NCBI RefSeq assembly: GCF_003073045.1
Contig: NC_037592.1
Span: 42,899,760 to 42,963,759 of the forward strand
Direction: 5' to 3'
Source: Pomacea canaliculata
Taxonomy: Eukaryota > Mollusca > Gastropoda > Architaenioglossa > Ampullariidae
DNA: 64,000 nucleotides
Part shown: in pieces, positions 11,501 to 23,215 of the stretch
Layout of the letters: the number at the start of each line of letters is the position of its first letter
Position numbering within the stretch: the stretch's first letter is position 1
Position numbers and translations under genes: made by a program
Notes under the pieces: generated by a model
Told to the model about the DNA's origin: nothing
Database searches by the model: none
Seen by the model: the letters and a program-made list of their open reading frames with translations, nothing else

Positions 11501-11992
11501 TAGAATACCTTTCTTTCCATTATATCTTAAGTCTATGCTTCATGAGGCTGTTATCTTGTTTGTATGCATACCCAATCTGATATACCATGAACACGTTAAT
11601 ATGATGTAAAGCTTACCAAATGGCACTGTACACTGTAAATATACACAAACATGTGCATGCAAATGTCTTTTTAAATCATACGGCTGCTCAATGGTATGTA
11701 CATACATATGTACATGCTCTAAGACTATGCAAAACTGGCAGTCACACACTCTCTCTCTGAGACCAACAGACAAAGCTGAAGATCACTCTCCCTTTCTTTC
11801 AGCCAAGAAGGCAAAGTTGGCAAGCACTCTCTCTCTCACTGAGATCAGTAAACAAAACTGGAAAAGCACTCACTCATTGAATGTGATGTCTTTTCTCAGT
11901 TGTCTCTGGGCCATTGCTTTGAGCTGCCTTTCTCCTTCTGTCTCAAAAGTCTCACCAGCTGTCATCCAGGATGCAGGTGAAACACCTGACAT
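8516..11992 (-). CDS. RBM41: RBM41, RNA-binding protein of the minor spliceosome
   Basis: Five coding exons: 11992-11874, 11463-11256, 10474-9692, 8998-8851 and 8613-8516. All have GT-AG borders and compatible phases, giving 451 residues (human RBM41 is about 413). Exon 1 carries TEGERQLKAMAQRQL, a hallmark of the family's N-terminus. The long exon 3 has ERLQAIEAKISEKE, EKSLFRGTERK and IEFVPQDYIIENRLSEDEI. The C-terminal RRM spans exons 4-5, with RNP2 VLYVKNL at residues 371-377 and RNP1 RGQAFITF near 411-418, ending LVNGFKLHERPLIIQYG. Known role of the family: a nuclear RNA-binding protein linked to U12-type (minor) splicing through its RRM. The start is the first Met in exon 1. That exon begins at 12032 after an acceptor, so a non-coding first exon must lie upstream, probably near 13.0-13.4 kb. 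It is divergent from ATP5F1E. Confidence 0.92.
10685..10785. repeat. Short tandem repeat, ~25-bp unit
   Basis: Four copies of tgttgtgttaatttcaagtg plus ~5 bases, in the RBM41 intron between coding exons 2 and 3. Confidence 0.85.
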
Positions 11993-12734
11993 GCTTATCA
12001 CTTGCCCTGTCTGTAGGCGCTTAGGGTTTCCACTAATACCGAAACAAAGAAATGTAACCAATATCTCTGTTTTATTTTATTATCTCCCCTGTTTTAACTA
12101 GTTAAAGCAACAAATTTTCAAACAGTAAAGTAAAAATAAAACGATGTGAAATAAAAGGGTTACTATGTCAGAAAAATACTGAAGATGTAGAAACATTAAC
12201 AAAATCAGCAATCCAAGTCATAGATAGTAATAAGTACATGTATCTACAGTGAGAGAAATATGTAACAAATTCCTTACACGTTACAAACCAAGCAGTAAAA
12301 AGAATCCTAAAAGCAAACAAGAACCCACCCAAAAAACTCATATGAAACCAAATGAATCTGCCCACTCATGCATTCACACTCATTTTTTATTAGTATGTAT
12401 TACATCCCTAAATTTAACAACATTCACACTCAGTTTTTTTTATTAGTCAATATAACATCCTCTAAAATCAAAAACAAAAGATCATCCTCCATGTTTACCT
12501 ACAACTCCATACATTGTGAAATATATGTCTGGGCATACATTGCTGGTAAGCTCCCAAGTATGGAGCACCAAGAGTGAAATTCTCTCTCTACAATGTATTC
12601 TCTAGCTATATAATTCATTTTATAATTATAGAATGCATTCTTTAGCTATTCATTAATTCTACAATTTTAGAATGCATTTTATAACCATAGAGAGAAAAAA
12701 TATGTTTGGTACTAAAACTAAGCCTAAAGTACTT

Positions 12735-12950
12735 CAGCACAGTTGAGAAGATTTTTAACTTTCCCATCCTCATATAGAAGTATATTCTGCATCGTTGGGA
12801 CCTCTATCACAGCTTCATCGACTTTAAAAGGGCTTTTGGCACAGACTGGCATGATGGGGTGTGGCATGTGATGCGAAAAACACCGAAAATGATCTCGTCC
12901 AAGTCGTGGAAGTGCTCTATAACAGCTGAACACTACAAACGACCCGGACA
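12735..12950 (+). mobile_element. RTE-like LINE fragment (reverse transcriptase motif A)
   Basis: The plus strand reads TVEKIFNFPILI, then LYHSFIDFKRAFGTDWHDGV, then after a frame change NTENDLVQVVEVLYNS. This is the motif A region of RTE-type reverse transcriptases, in which FIDFKKAFDRVWHDG is usual; the second aspartate is replaced. One stop and one frame change make it a dead fragment. An 80-codon minus-strand frame over the same bases is its shadow. It lies between RBM41 and ATP5F1E. Confidence 0.8.
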
Positions 12951-12965
12951 GGCCATTACACATGA

Positions 12966-13425
12966 AATCAGTGTGACCTACAATATTTCGCTATGACAAT
13001 AACAAAATTCCATCTATTTTTTTCAAATGTTATTTGTTTTATTGAATTTATAACAAGTGTGCATAATGATTGCAGTAGTAGCAACCCGGAGTTACATTAC
13101 ACTGTATAACAAAAGTGCCCACAGCGATCAGCTGGCCTCTACACACGTTTTGATGACGTCACATAACCCCGCTCAATAGTTGTACAACGTATTCTATCAT
13201 TACTTATAAAATGAATTGTACAGCTAGAGAGAGAAATATATCAATTCCCATCTTGTGCCCCACACTGAGGCGCTGAGACTTGTGGCCGCAGTGTAAGACA
13301 GACGACTGTTCGTGTACGAAACTACTGTGGTGGCTCTAGGCTGACACCCACGACTAGCTCTGTCTGTGAAGGTGCCCTCCTGAGTGACTCCATCGCTCGG
13401 TCCACGCTCACAACAACCAATAATC
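12966..13425. promoter_or_regulatory. Probable shared promoter region, RBM41 / ATP5F1E
   Basis: About 460 bp upstream of the ATP5F1E ATG, and upstream of RBM41 on the other strand. 13240-13420 is enriched in CG and gtacg-type sequence relative to its AT-rich surroundings, as expected for a housekeeping promoter. No TATA box stands out near the ATG. Inference from the head-to-head layout; the transcript starts are not visible. Confidence 0.4.
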
Positions 13426-15059
13426 ATGTCCACGTTTTGGAGACAAGCTGGCTTGAAGTAAGTTTGTCAGGTTAATTCTAAACCAGATGTGTTATGTGTT
13501 AATTTACTATTTGTTTCTCCGTTACTGCAGTATTTGACAGCGCCCTATGCTGCTCTTGGCCTCGTGAAATCACTTCAGCAAATACAATTTACTAGTCGAC
13601 ACAGGTTTATACTACTTGAATATATATTTATAAAAGATATTCAGGTCTGCGTCTCGTCACTAGTAACACGAATAAGGTAGTAATGCAATCAGTGAAAGGA
13701 CAGGGCATTCTGACGTTCATTGTGCCATCTTGTATATTGTACCTATTCTACCGGCCTAGGACCACAGGGGTATAGAACTAGTTAAACGTTCAACGAAAAG
13801 CTACAGCTCTATGCGATAACAGATACAAAATTTGCGCCTCCCCTTTACATCCATGGATTGATTTAAACAATATGGCTCAGGGTCCAGATATGTAACACAT
13901 TTTGAATGTAAACCCTTTCATGCCTTAAATCTATAAAGAAAAAAAAAACAAACCCAGCAATCAGCATTTAAATAAGATATAACTGTTAAAGCCAGACTTT
14001 TGTTCTTGTCAGCAACTTTTTATATGCGCTGGTGCACTCCATCTAAATGGCTTAGGAGGGTTTTTTTTTTAAACCAAAATAGTTTCTACATTTGCTTCCT
14101 TAGAACACTTGTAGAAACGTGCTATTATCTTAGGTCTTATCTGTGCATGATTGTTAAGATAACATAAAAAGCTGATTTAAAGTGTGAAGAAGACAATGTT
14201 AAATGTTTTAAAAATAACTGATAGTAACACTCTTACCCTGGACATATATGTAAATCTATTAAGGTAATTCTGATAACTGTGATTATGAATTATAATAACA
14301 TGACCACTGCACACAAATTTATCTTATCAGAAACACATTAACTATTCCTTCATCTTATGGAAATTTTCATCAACCAATCAGTTCACAAATCTGTGCACCA
14401 CGGCTATGTCTTCTTAATTAAAAACATGTAAGTTAAAATTTCCGTGCTATTATACTACATATTGATTTGGAAATCCATATGAATTAATAAATGTTTCTGT
14501 TATATATAAATAATTCAGTTCACAAATCTGTTGCAGCTACATCAATTATTCACAAATCTGTGCACGTGTAGTACGAAGGTGCTTGAAGCCAGATTTACGT
14601 GCTCAGGCTGCTCCCCGTGATGAAACTGTCATCAAAACAAGCAAGTGGGATAACGGAAAAGTTGTACAAAAAGGTAGGAGATAAAATGACTTTGACTGGT
14701 TGATTTTTGTTTTTAGAAAGCAATATGTCAATAGAAAAGATACTAGCCAATTAAAAATAAGTTGGCACCAAAATCAAGGGCAGTTTTCATTGGTTGGTCA
14801 TTCAAAGGTGTAAGATGCTGGAATATGACATTTACCACAGTTACTTTTTTCTTTACAACTGATATTAAGTGACAGCAGTGGCTGAGAAAACTCAACATTC
14901 ATCCGTTGAATTTACTCGTCCAGAACTTTTCTTCTATCTACAATCTGTGTGCTCTAAATTATCTGCTCTTTTAAAACTGGTTTGCCGGAGAAACAGATTG
15001 TATAAATTTCACCATTTTAATTTTCAGCTGAGGCGGGACTACGACTAGGTGCTGCATGA
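13426..15059 (+). CDS. ATP5F1E: ATP synthase F1 epsilon subunit, mitochondrial
   Basis: Three small exons: 13426-13457, 14537-14673 and 15028-15059, with GT-AG borders and matching phases, giving 66 residues. The protein begins MSTFWRQAGLNYINYSQICA, continues RVVRRCLKPDLRAQA, and has VIKTSKWDNGKVVQK near the end. This is the compact epsilon subunit of the F1 central stalk (human [20 protein letters not shown]..., 51 residues), which packs against gamma and delta in the mitochondrial matrix. No cleavable presequence is seen, as usual for this subunit. The last exon adds AEAGLRLGAA, a tail longer than in vertebrates. ATTAAA at 15199-15204 is a plausible poly(A) signal. The exons are too short to stand out as open frames, so simple ORF scans miss this gene. 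Confidence 0.93.
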
Positions 15060-15334
15060 CCCAGCTGAAGAAGAGACATGCCATTTATACCTAGCGACAG
15101 ATAAAATGTGTGTACATCAGAGGGAGAACTCCCTACTATGTCCTGTGATTTGAATGTTTCATGTTCATGGCATTTCTCTTACTTTCAAGATTTTCAATAT
15201 TAAATTGATAGGAACTTTCAGACAGACTTGAGGTTTTATTTTTGCACTGCCAAAATAGATCTGTGAAAGCTTTTGAGTTCAAAGTGTGAGATGTGTACAA
15301 AATCCAAGCATTAATTTTATCTATTGTGCAAGAA

Positions 15335-15531
15335 TGGGTGATCTGGTGGCATGATGGTTAGCACCTGTCACCAATACGGTGAAGGTTGACTGTCCTGGGT
15401 TCACCTCTCATCTTGGGCATGCTGTTTTTACCCTGTATGTCGCATCTGTTTGCAAGGCTGGCTGCCTTGCCATGATACAACCTTAGTTGCTGGCTTGGCG
15501 TAAAAAAAAAACAAAAAACAATTCCCTCCAC
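15335..15531 (+). mobile_element. tRNA-derived SINE, copy 2
   Basis: The A-box-like tggttagcacc and B-box-like gggttcacctc lie ~50 bases apart at the left end. The body has aaggctggctgccttgcc and the 3' end is an A-rich tail (15502-15520). The flanks ctattgtgcaagaa (15321-15334) and ctatcgtgcaagaa (15532-15545) are a 14-bp target-site duplication with one difference. Same family as 6201-6385 on the other strand. Confidence 0.92.
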
Positions 15532-15545
15532 CTATCGTGCAAGAA

Positions 15546-18230
15546 CCCTAAACAAAAATGGAGGTGTGTAATATTTTATCTCCAAGTGCTAAATTACTGC
15601 TCACTGTCCTTGAGGAATATTAAGATTAAATTATCTTCCCTCAAAGGACATATTCAGTCGAATATGCCTGACATACTCTGAATAAATGCCTTAAGTAAAT
15701 TGTACTGATCCAGTACCAGGAAACCACAATTATATGACTGCACTAAATATAAAGTTAAAAAAAAAACAGCACAACAAGCAATTACACAACTACCAATCCA
15801 AAATTCAGAAAAAAGAAAATACTCGTATGTTGCTGTTCCAAAGCCATGCTTGTGGTGTTTTACAAAACCTACTTACACTTTACAAAATGTAAAATGTTCC
15901 ATTCGTCCTTTCCCTCTAGCCCAAAAAAACGTGTCCACAGTCTAAGGAAAGGGATTGTGCAGACAAGTGTTACACAGCCATAAGCGCAGAGTTCTTGCTA
16001 TCTGAGAATGCATTGTGATTCTACAATCATAGACTTAGGAAAAAACCCATCTTATAGCATATAATCGCAATGGACCACCCACCAATATGTGACAGCTCCA
16101 CCAATGAGACAACTTACTAGTTCACTGCCAACTGATCACTGCTTGAATAGGATGAAACCAACTTTTCACACATGATGTCACAATTAGGAAAAAAAGAATG
16201 AAGGCTGCTTGAAGGTTTGTTACGGTGAATGTGGTTGATGCAGATATTGGATGGTATCGCAGGTCAGGATAAAAACATCCATAGGTTATTTATTGAAAAT
16301 GTCAGGCAACATCCAACCCTGGGGTTTCTTATATCAACCTGCCAATTACTTAGTACGATTCTGAGATTGTAGGAAAGAAAAAGAAAAGTCGCAGGCAGAA
16401 ATTGTGAACAACTATTTGAAGTTTTGTCATAAACACAGAGTAAGAACCTGTTTGGCTCTAAGTATATAGTATCAGGCTTACGAAGACCATATCATCATGT
16501 TGTATGTTAAAAATCATAATAAACAGCCATTATCACAATGTAACAGTGGTAATTGGGGTTTGTTTGCTGACATTTTAAAAAATAAAACAACGCAAAGTAA
16601 AAACTTTAGTAAACTGCTAAAAAAAAAGAATGCCTTGGTGAGCTTTTGGATGGTAGTATCTGTGATATCATGCTGCAAGCTCAGTACAGTAATCCTCACT
16701 TCGTTATGCCACACAGGAAATGAAAAAGAGCTCATGATATCTGTCAAAAAATACCTTACGTGAAGTCTTAAAATCAATTTTTGTCAGTGATCAGGTTCTC
16801 TCCCTTCTTGACTGACCCCTGCTCCTCCATCAAGAAGCTTGCATTTCCTTCCCTATCTCTCTTACTGTAAACTCTGCATCCTTTTCAGGCTATTTCAGAG
16901 AGTGAATTTATGTTACATTGTATTCTGCATCAAAAACTTGAGAAATTTAGTGACGTTCACTTTCATTGAAGTAGACATGAACTCTACGTATAACAGCTCA
17001 AAATTTGTCGAACTATTTTACAGTTTTGGCGGTTAACAAACTATATTGTAATATGCTTACAATTGAGACCCAGATAATATTAAAGTGACTTTAGGAGAGT
17101 AATTTAAATAGGCCGCGCGGACTAGGCAAATCATAGCCAGTCACTACTATGAGAAGCACAGAGACCAGACATAGCTGATAAGATAAGATAAGACTTTATT
17201 TGCCCCAGAGGGCAATTCTGTTGCAGCTCGATTAAAATTAAAATTCATACACATTTGCATGCACAAAACTATTCATGTCTCATTCATTCGCACAGCCCCA
17301 TTCAAAAGTCGACGACGATGGACGAAACTAAATATAGAGAGCTGGGACTCTCTTATTTGGGAGGTTATCATAAAAGGTTTAATTTTAAGCCGTCTTCTTA
17401 TGTGAGAGTGCTTGAGAAACTTACCAAGGGATGGCCATGTCCACGACAGTGTGAGGACTGTTGGATGCCTTTCGCTTCGACATTTTGTAAGTGGGCCGCA
17501 GTTATCTCCCGTCTTGAAGGAACACAAAAATATGCATCAAATCTAGCACGAATCGAAACCACACATTTTTAACTATCAAAATTAATAAGAAGTTCAATCG
17601 ATACCTTTTAATATCCAGTTTATCTTTATAAAAATTTATATGTGCACATAATTGTGCATATATGAGATCACACGAGTGAACGAAAATGTTCGTATTTTTT
17701 AATTTCAAGCTTCATTAGCAACCGCAGTTTCTATGCAAGTATTTACACGAAAGTATTCAGTTCTAAAACAGTAAATGATTTCCTCAGAACCGGTTTTAAA
17801 TAAATAAAGATATTAAACTCAAGAGACAATAGGACATAAAAAGTATATGGTTTAATCCCAAAAATTAACATCCGTCAGCTATATATATAAGACTTTATTC
17901 TTCCCTCAGGGCAATTCGTTTATAGTACAGTAAGTGTTTGTATCGTACAAAGTATGGTCACTGATCAGTTTAGAAATTCGAGAGGAAAAATATTGAACCA
18001 TAAAATTATTAAAAATAATTTTAAATTCTTTATTTTCACAGTCACACAGTTGACATTAAAGTTAATCTAGTCTATTTACACAAAGACTACGCACAATTAA
18101 TAATTAATTAAGCTATAATTAATACTGATCATAGATTCCATTATAACCAGGATTACCTTATTAAAGGTGCAGATGAATTCTTGATTATAAACGTCCAGTT
18201 AGGTTATTTAACCTCCTCCTCTTCCTCCTT
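15546..18230. other. AT-rich intergenic spacer
   Basis: I see no convincing exon. The only recognisable pieces are two copies of a retroposon-like tail with taagactttat followed by agggcaattc, at about 17180-17225 and 17885-17920. Open frames here are short and AT-driven. Confidence 0.55.
17175..17930. repeat. Two copies of a retroposon-tail-like motif
   Basis: 17189-17223 and 17886-17920 share taagactttat, a 7-8 base spacer and agggcaattc. The motif resembles the 3' tail shared by many SINE/LINE pairs in aquatic animals. The bodies, if any, are not recognisable. Confidence 0.4.
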
Positions 18231-18236
18231 CTCAGA

Positions 18237-21200
18237 ATGGGTGTAGTAAATGGATCACTGAAAGCAGTACTTACCTGGCAGAAGGCAGACCAGAAATGCT
18301 TACCTCATTACCAGTATCAGCCTTTTCCTCAGTTCCTCTTGCAAAACCAAGGAAGAGGGGGACTGCTTCTAGAGCTAAATGCTATACCTACAGGTCTTGG
18401 TAAGCAAATCTATCATAAGAGGCAAAGATTAAAAATAACATGCATCTCAAGAAGTCAGCTAAAATCTCATTTTGTTTTTGGATGTTGGCTTTTTTTGACA
18501 TTAATATCTTGCATAAAACTCCTTTTGTATTTCTGGATCATAACTAAAAATGTTTTGATACCTTCTTGTATATTTCAGATGTTTACTCATCAGTACATTA
18601 TGTTTTCTTATGAGAACTTAATGTGAAATTATATGTTTGTAAAGTTAGCAATGAGCATATTTTTTAAAAACTCCGTTTTGTCTTATGGTGCTGATAACAG
18701 GTGTGAATAAAAATGTAGTTTAAGTTTAAGATATCATCATTTTTTTACTTCTGTTAAACAAAGTTTTGCTGATAGCTCTTATGCTAAAATTGAGCTTCAA
18801 AATTAAAGTCAGTCATCAAAAGTGGGAGTAGCTAGTTTGATTCCAATTTCAGACAATTTCAATGAATAGTAATCATATTAATCATATGTTGCTCAAAGCA
18901 AGAATATCCCCACATGCAATGGACAGTAAACAAGTAACAATAAAGAAAAGACATGAAAATAGAGCAGAAAACATGCCATTTTGTTACTTTTTTCTGCATA
19001 GCTATCCTATTCATCCAATGTTAATCCTTTGTCCGGTTTGTGAAGTTTCTTGTTTCATTGCATTTGACTCCACATTTGTATGTGCCTCTGATATCAATTT
19101 CATCTTGAACATGCTGGTGTATATGTATATAAGTTGACTGCCTTTTTATTGACAGCTTTCTACCACTTCTTAGTGAGATAAAAATATCTTTATTCTAGAC
19201 GGATTTTTATTTTATCATCTTTTCAAAGACAGTATAATCTATTTTCAGGTTATAGGGGTGGTAATTAAAACCATTTATGCATTGACTGTTAAGCTCACTA
19301 TCATTTTTCTGCTCTATATCTGTACTGTCTGATGATGCTGTTATCTGTGTCATATGCAGTTCGTGGAGAAGTGTCAGCAGAGGCCTACTGGTGGACAGAC
19401 GCACAGTTTCTACCTTACAATGATGGACAGATGTTGACTACAGCAACAGCTTACCTGTCACACCCTCTTCGAGCCTGGGTCAGGGTCAGAAACGTGCCTG
19501 CAGGTCGCATTGTTCTGCATAGGCTTCAAACATCCACTGTTAGTGAGTGATGTAGTAAGGATTGTAACTTACAGGTATCAAACATTGCCAAATAATGTGT
19601 AATATAAACATTGCCAAATACTGTGTAATATAAACATTGCCAAATACTGTGTAATATAAACATTGCCAAATACTGTCTAATATAGATGGTAGGTTAAAGG
19701 CATCAAACATTGTCATATGCTATCTAGATGGAATAAGAGAACCTAGTAATGCTCTAACTTACTGGAGGTACTAGATCCTTACAGTCAATAAATATTTTGC
19801 ACAATTGTGTGACGTTTACAAATAAGGTCTCCATAGACCAAGGGAAGTAACAAAAAAGGAGGGATTTAAAAACAATATTGCCTCCCCCTGGCTAGCTTAT
19901 TGATTTTTAATAAAGAAAGAGATATTTTATCCTAGATTCCAGTTAGCTAATGAAGACAGGTTGCAGCATACTAATTATCACTATAATGCAAGTTTGTTGC
20001 TTTTATTGTTTGATGCAGAAGATACAATTTCTCTGCAAATTATAAAGAATTTGTGATGAAGGCAATCTCCATCAAGTATCATGAAACCTAAAGCAAATAA
20101 CAAAAGGAAAAGCAATCCCCCGAACTCAGCCTCAAACAAATTAACCAGCACGTCAAGAAAGACCAGTGTTTTCAACCTTGTACTTTCAGATTCCTTCTAG
20201 TACAAATCAACTATACAACAGTCGGAATTTACTATACCTGAGCGATGTGTGTGTGCCAGATGGGGGAGGAATGCTAATAGCCTGGTGGCTTGTTCACTCT
20301 GTCAACTTCATCTACCCACTCAGCGGCCGGGTGCACAGTCTTCCGTTAGCTTCATGTCCAATGTTCAGCAGTCAGCAAAGTTTTTAAATGAGCAAAGTGT
20401 CTAAGCCTCAAATCTTCGAAGTGACCTAAAGTCACATATTTTATTTGCAAATGTATTGACCCTCCTACACAACTTTGCCAAACGTGGTCAAGCACCACTT
20501 TTGCCCCATTAAGAACAGCGTTGTGGGAAGGTAAAATGGAAAGGGGATTGGCTCCTCTACACGCCATCCACTAGATACGGCGAGTCGGCGACTCACTCAC
20601 AGCTCACGACCAACCAGTTGTGAGACCTTTCCTTTTTTAATCACAATAAAGTGAATGTTATTAATCATCACTTTGTTTTCCAGGGTCAGAAGTGTTGAAG
20701 GGTACTCAGAGCACGGTCTACCCGAAGGTTCAGCCGCACCCACTAGGCGAGGCAGTGAGTTTTGCTGGGGCTGGAGAGCTCAACATCGTGAGTCTGCGCA
20801 GTGAGCCGTTGTACACCCTGATGAGAGATGGCAACAACCGCGCTCACTGCTTCTGCGCCATCTCCTCCAACGGTCTGCATCTGGCGGTCCTCTCCAAGTC
20901 CCTCGGCTTCTACTTCCTCGAGATTTTCCTGCTCGACTTCCGCTTACTGCAGCATACAAAGGCAGTGGAGTGCCACAAGCTCTGCAAGGACTTCAAGTGC
21001 AGCAGCTCGCACAATGACCATGCCGAGTGCAAGTGGTCCCCTGATGGCAGTCACCTGGCCCTCAGCTCCTCCGCTGGCCTGCTCCTCCTCGTGCACAAGA
21101 TGCACGTGCAGAAGGTGCGCAACGTGTGCCCCGACCTGCTGCACGTCAACCTCAGCACTGCGGCGTCCTACGACTTTGACCCCCGCCACAGGTTTTCCCG

Positions 21201-21681
21201 CCTGGCCATAGGGTCAGTGGATGGCCAGCTGAGCCTGGTCAGTGCTGACTGCCATGACAACCTGAGCCTGAAGGCGGTGCTACACCAGCGAGCCACAGGC
21301 AAGACGATGGACTGCGTGCAGTACAGTCCTGATGGCGCTGCCCTCGCTGTCTCGTTTCGAAATTTTTCTGTGAAGGTCTACGACAGCACCGACCTGACTG
21401 TGGTGCACAAGATCTGCATGGCGGACTTGTGTTCTTGGCTGCTTCCTCGCGTTGCCAGCGGCCCAGACCCGGCCATCATGCGGCTGAGCTTCACGAACGA
21501 TGGCTGTTGCTTAGCAACCAGCTCTTGTGATGGCAAAGTCCGAGTCTGGGCAGTTCCGCGACTGCTGACACTACAGGAAAGCTGTCGTAAAGCGATTATC
21601 AGCCGCATTCCTGTCTGGGAAATTAGGAAATGGGGACTGCCACAGAAAATGCTGGCCTTTCTCCTTCAGGACTATGTCTGA
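18237..21681 (+). CDS. WD40-repeat and SOCS-box protein (WSB-like)
   Basis: The large last exon, 20684-21681, is secure. It encodes beta-propeller blades (for example DHAECKWSPDGSHLALSSSA, MDCVQYSPDGAALAVSF, MRLSFTNDGCCLATSS followed by DGKVRVW) and ends in a SOCS box, TLQESCRKAII...GLPQKMLAFLL. The BC-box leucine and cysteine are in place and the Cul-box is LPQK. Such proteins recruit substrates to Elongin B/C-Cullin ubiquitin ligases. Two upstream exons, 19360-19503 and 18237-18399, have acceptor and donor sites and phases that join without a stop, giving 434 residues, close to WSB1/WSB2 length. The first exon is doubtful: another plus frame and a minus frame over the same bases are also open, and a strong acceptor sits just before the ATG at 18235. 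Confidence 0.7.
19565..19685. repeat. Short tandem repeat, ~27-bp unit
   Basis: Four copies of taatataaacattgccaaat plus actgtg, in the intron of the WD40/SOCS-box gene between 19503 and 20684. Confidence 0.85.
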
Positions 21682-21869
21682 TACTTAATTTCTCCCCTCT
21701 CTGTTTAATCGCATGCCATGTGTATCGAGTGGGAGGGAACATCAAAGTGCCGCCTACTTGCAGCACCTGACACGTGAGTGTTGTGAGCCAGCACCGCGTA
21801 TGGTGGTGAAGAAAGTCGCACACATTGGAGAGACAGAGTTCACGGCAAGCTGACGGAATGTCAGAAGCT

Positions 21870-23215
21870 ATTGTGCTATAGTATATCTACTCCATGACTG
21901 TAAACAGTTACTTTAGTGTGTTCTATAGTATATCTACTCCATGACTGTAAACAGTTACATGTGTGTTCTATAGTATATCTACTCCATGACTGTAAACAGT
22001 TACTATAGTGTGTTCTATAGTATATCTACTCCATGACTGTAAACAGTTACATGTGTGTTCTATAGTATATCTACTCCATGACTGTAAACAGTTACATGTG
22101 TGTGCTATAGTATATCTACTCCATGACTGTAAAGAGTTACATGTGCTATAGTATATCTACTCCATGACTGTAAACAGTTACATGTGTGTGCTACAGTATA
22201 TCTACTCCATCACTGTAAACAGTTACATGTGTGTTCTATAGTATATCTACTCCATGACTGTAAACAGTTACTATGTGTGTGCTATAGTATATCTACTCCA
22301 TGACTGTAAACAGTTACTATAGTGTGTGCTATAGTATATCTACTCCATGACTGTAAACAGTTACTTTAGTGTGTTCTATAGTATATCTACTCCATGACTG
22401 TAAAGAGTTACATGTGCTATAGTATATCTACTCCATGACTGTAAACAGTTACATGTGTGTGCTATAGTATATCTACTCCATGACTGTAAAGAGTTACATG
22501 TGCTATAGTATATCTACTCCATGACTGTAAACAGTTACATGTGTGTGCTATAGTATATCTACTCCATGACTGTAAACAGTTACATGTGTGTGCTATAGTA
22601 TATCTACTCCATGACTGTAAAGAGTTACATGTGCTATAGTATATCTACTCCATGACTGTAAACAGTTACATGTGTGTGCTACAGTATATCTACTCCATGA
22701 CTGTAAACAGTTACTATAGTGTGTGCTATAGTATATCTACTCCATGACTGTAAACAGTTACTATAGTGTGTGCTATAGTATATCTACTCCATGACTGTAA
22801 ACAGTTACATGTGTGTTCTATAGTATATCTACTCCATCACTGTAAACAGTTACATGTGTGTCCTATAGTATACCTACTCCATCACTGTAAACAGTTACAT
22901 GTGTGTGCTATAGTATACCTACTCCATGACTGTAAACAGTTACATGTGCTATAGTATATCTACTCCATGACTGTAAACAGTTACATGTGTGTGCTATAGT
23001 ATATCTACTCCATGACTGTAAACAGTTACATGTGCTATAGTATATCTACTCCATGACTGTAAACAGTTACATGTGTGTGCTATTGTATATCTACTTCATG
23101 ACTGTAAACAGTTACATGAGCTATAGTATATCTACTCCATGACTGTAAACAGTTACATGTGTGTGCTATAGTATATCTACTCCATGACTGTAAACAGTTA
23201 CATGTGCTATTGTAT
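21870..23215. repeat. Minisatellite, ~40-50-bp unit
   Basis: About 30 copies containing tatagtatatctactccatg and actgtaaacagttacatgtg. Length variants come from the spacer tgtgtg. The unit holds ACTGT-AA-ACAGT, a perfect inverted repeat. It starts ~190 bp after the stop of the WD40/SOCS-box gene and ends at the edge of a LINE fragment. Single tatatctact motifs reappear beyond the LINE at 24132 and 24176. Confidence 0.95.

Noticed and set aside
12724-12963. 80-codon minus frame considered as the first coding exon of RBM41
   Set aside because: The plus strand of the same bases reads as an RTE reverse transcriptase fragment, and no donor with the needed phase is present.
18237-18400. Minus-strand GFARGTEEK resembling the start of an HP1/CBX chromoshadow domain, and plus-strand acttacctggcag resembling the 5' end of U1 snRNA
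   Set aside because: Similarity is limited to about five residues or 13 bases; the rest of either family is absent. The 13-base match is expected for a reversed splice donor.
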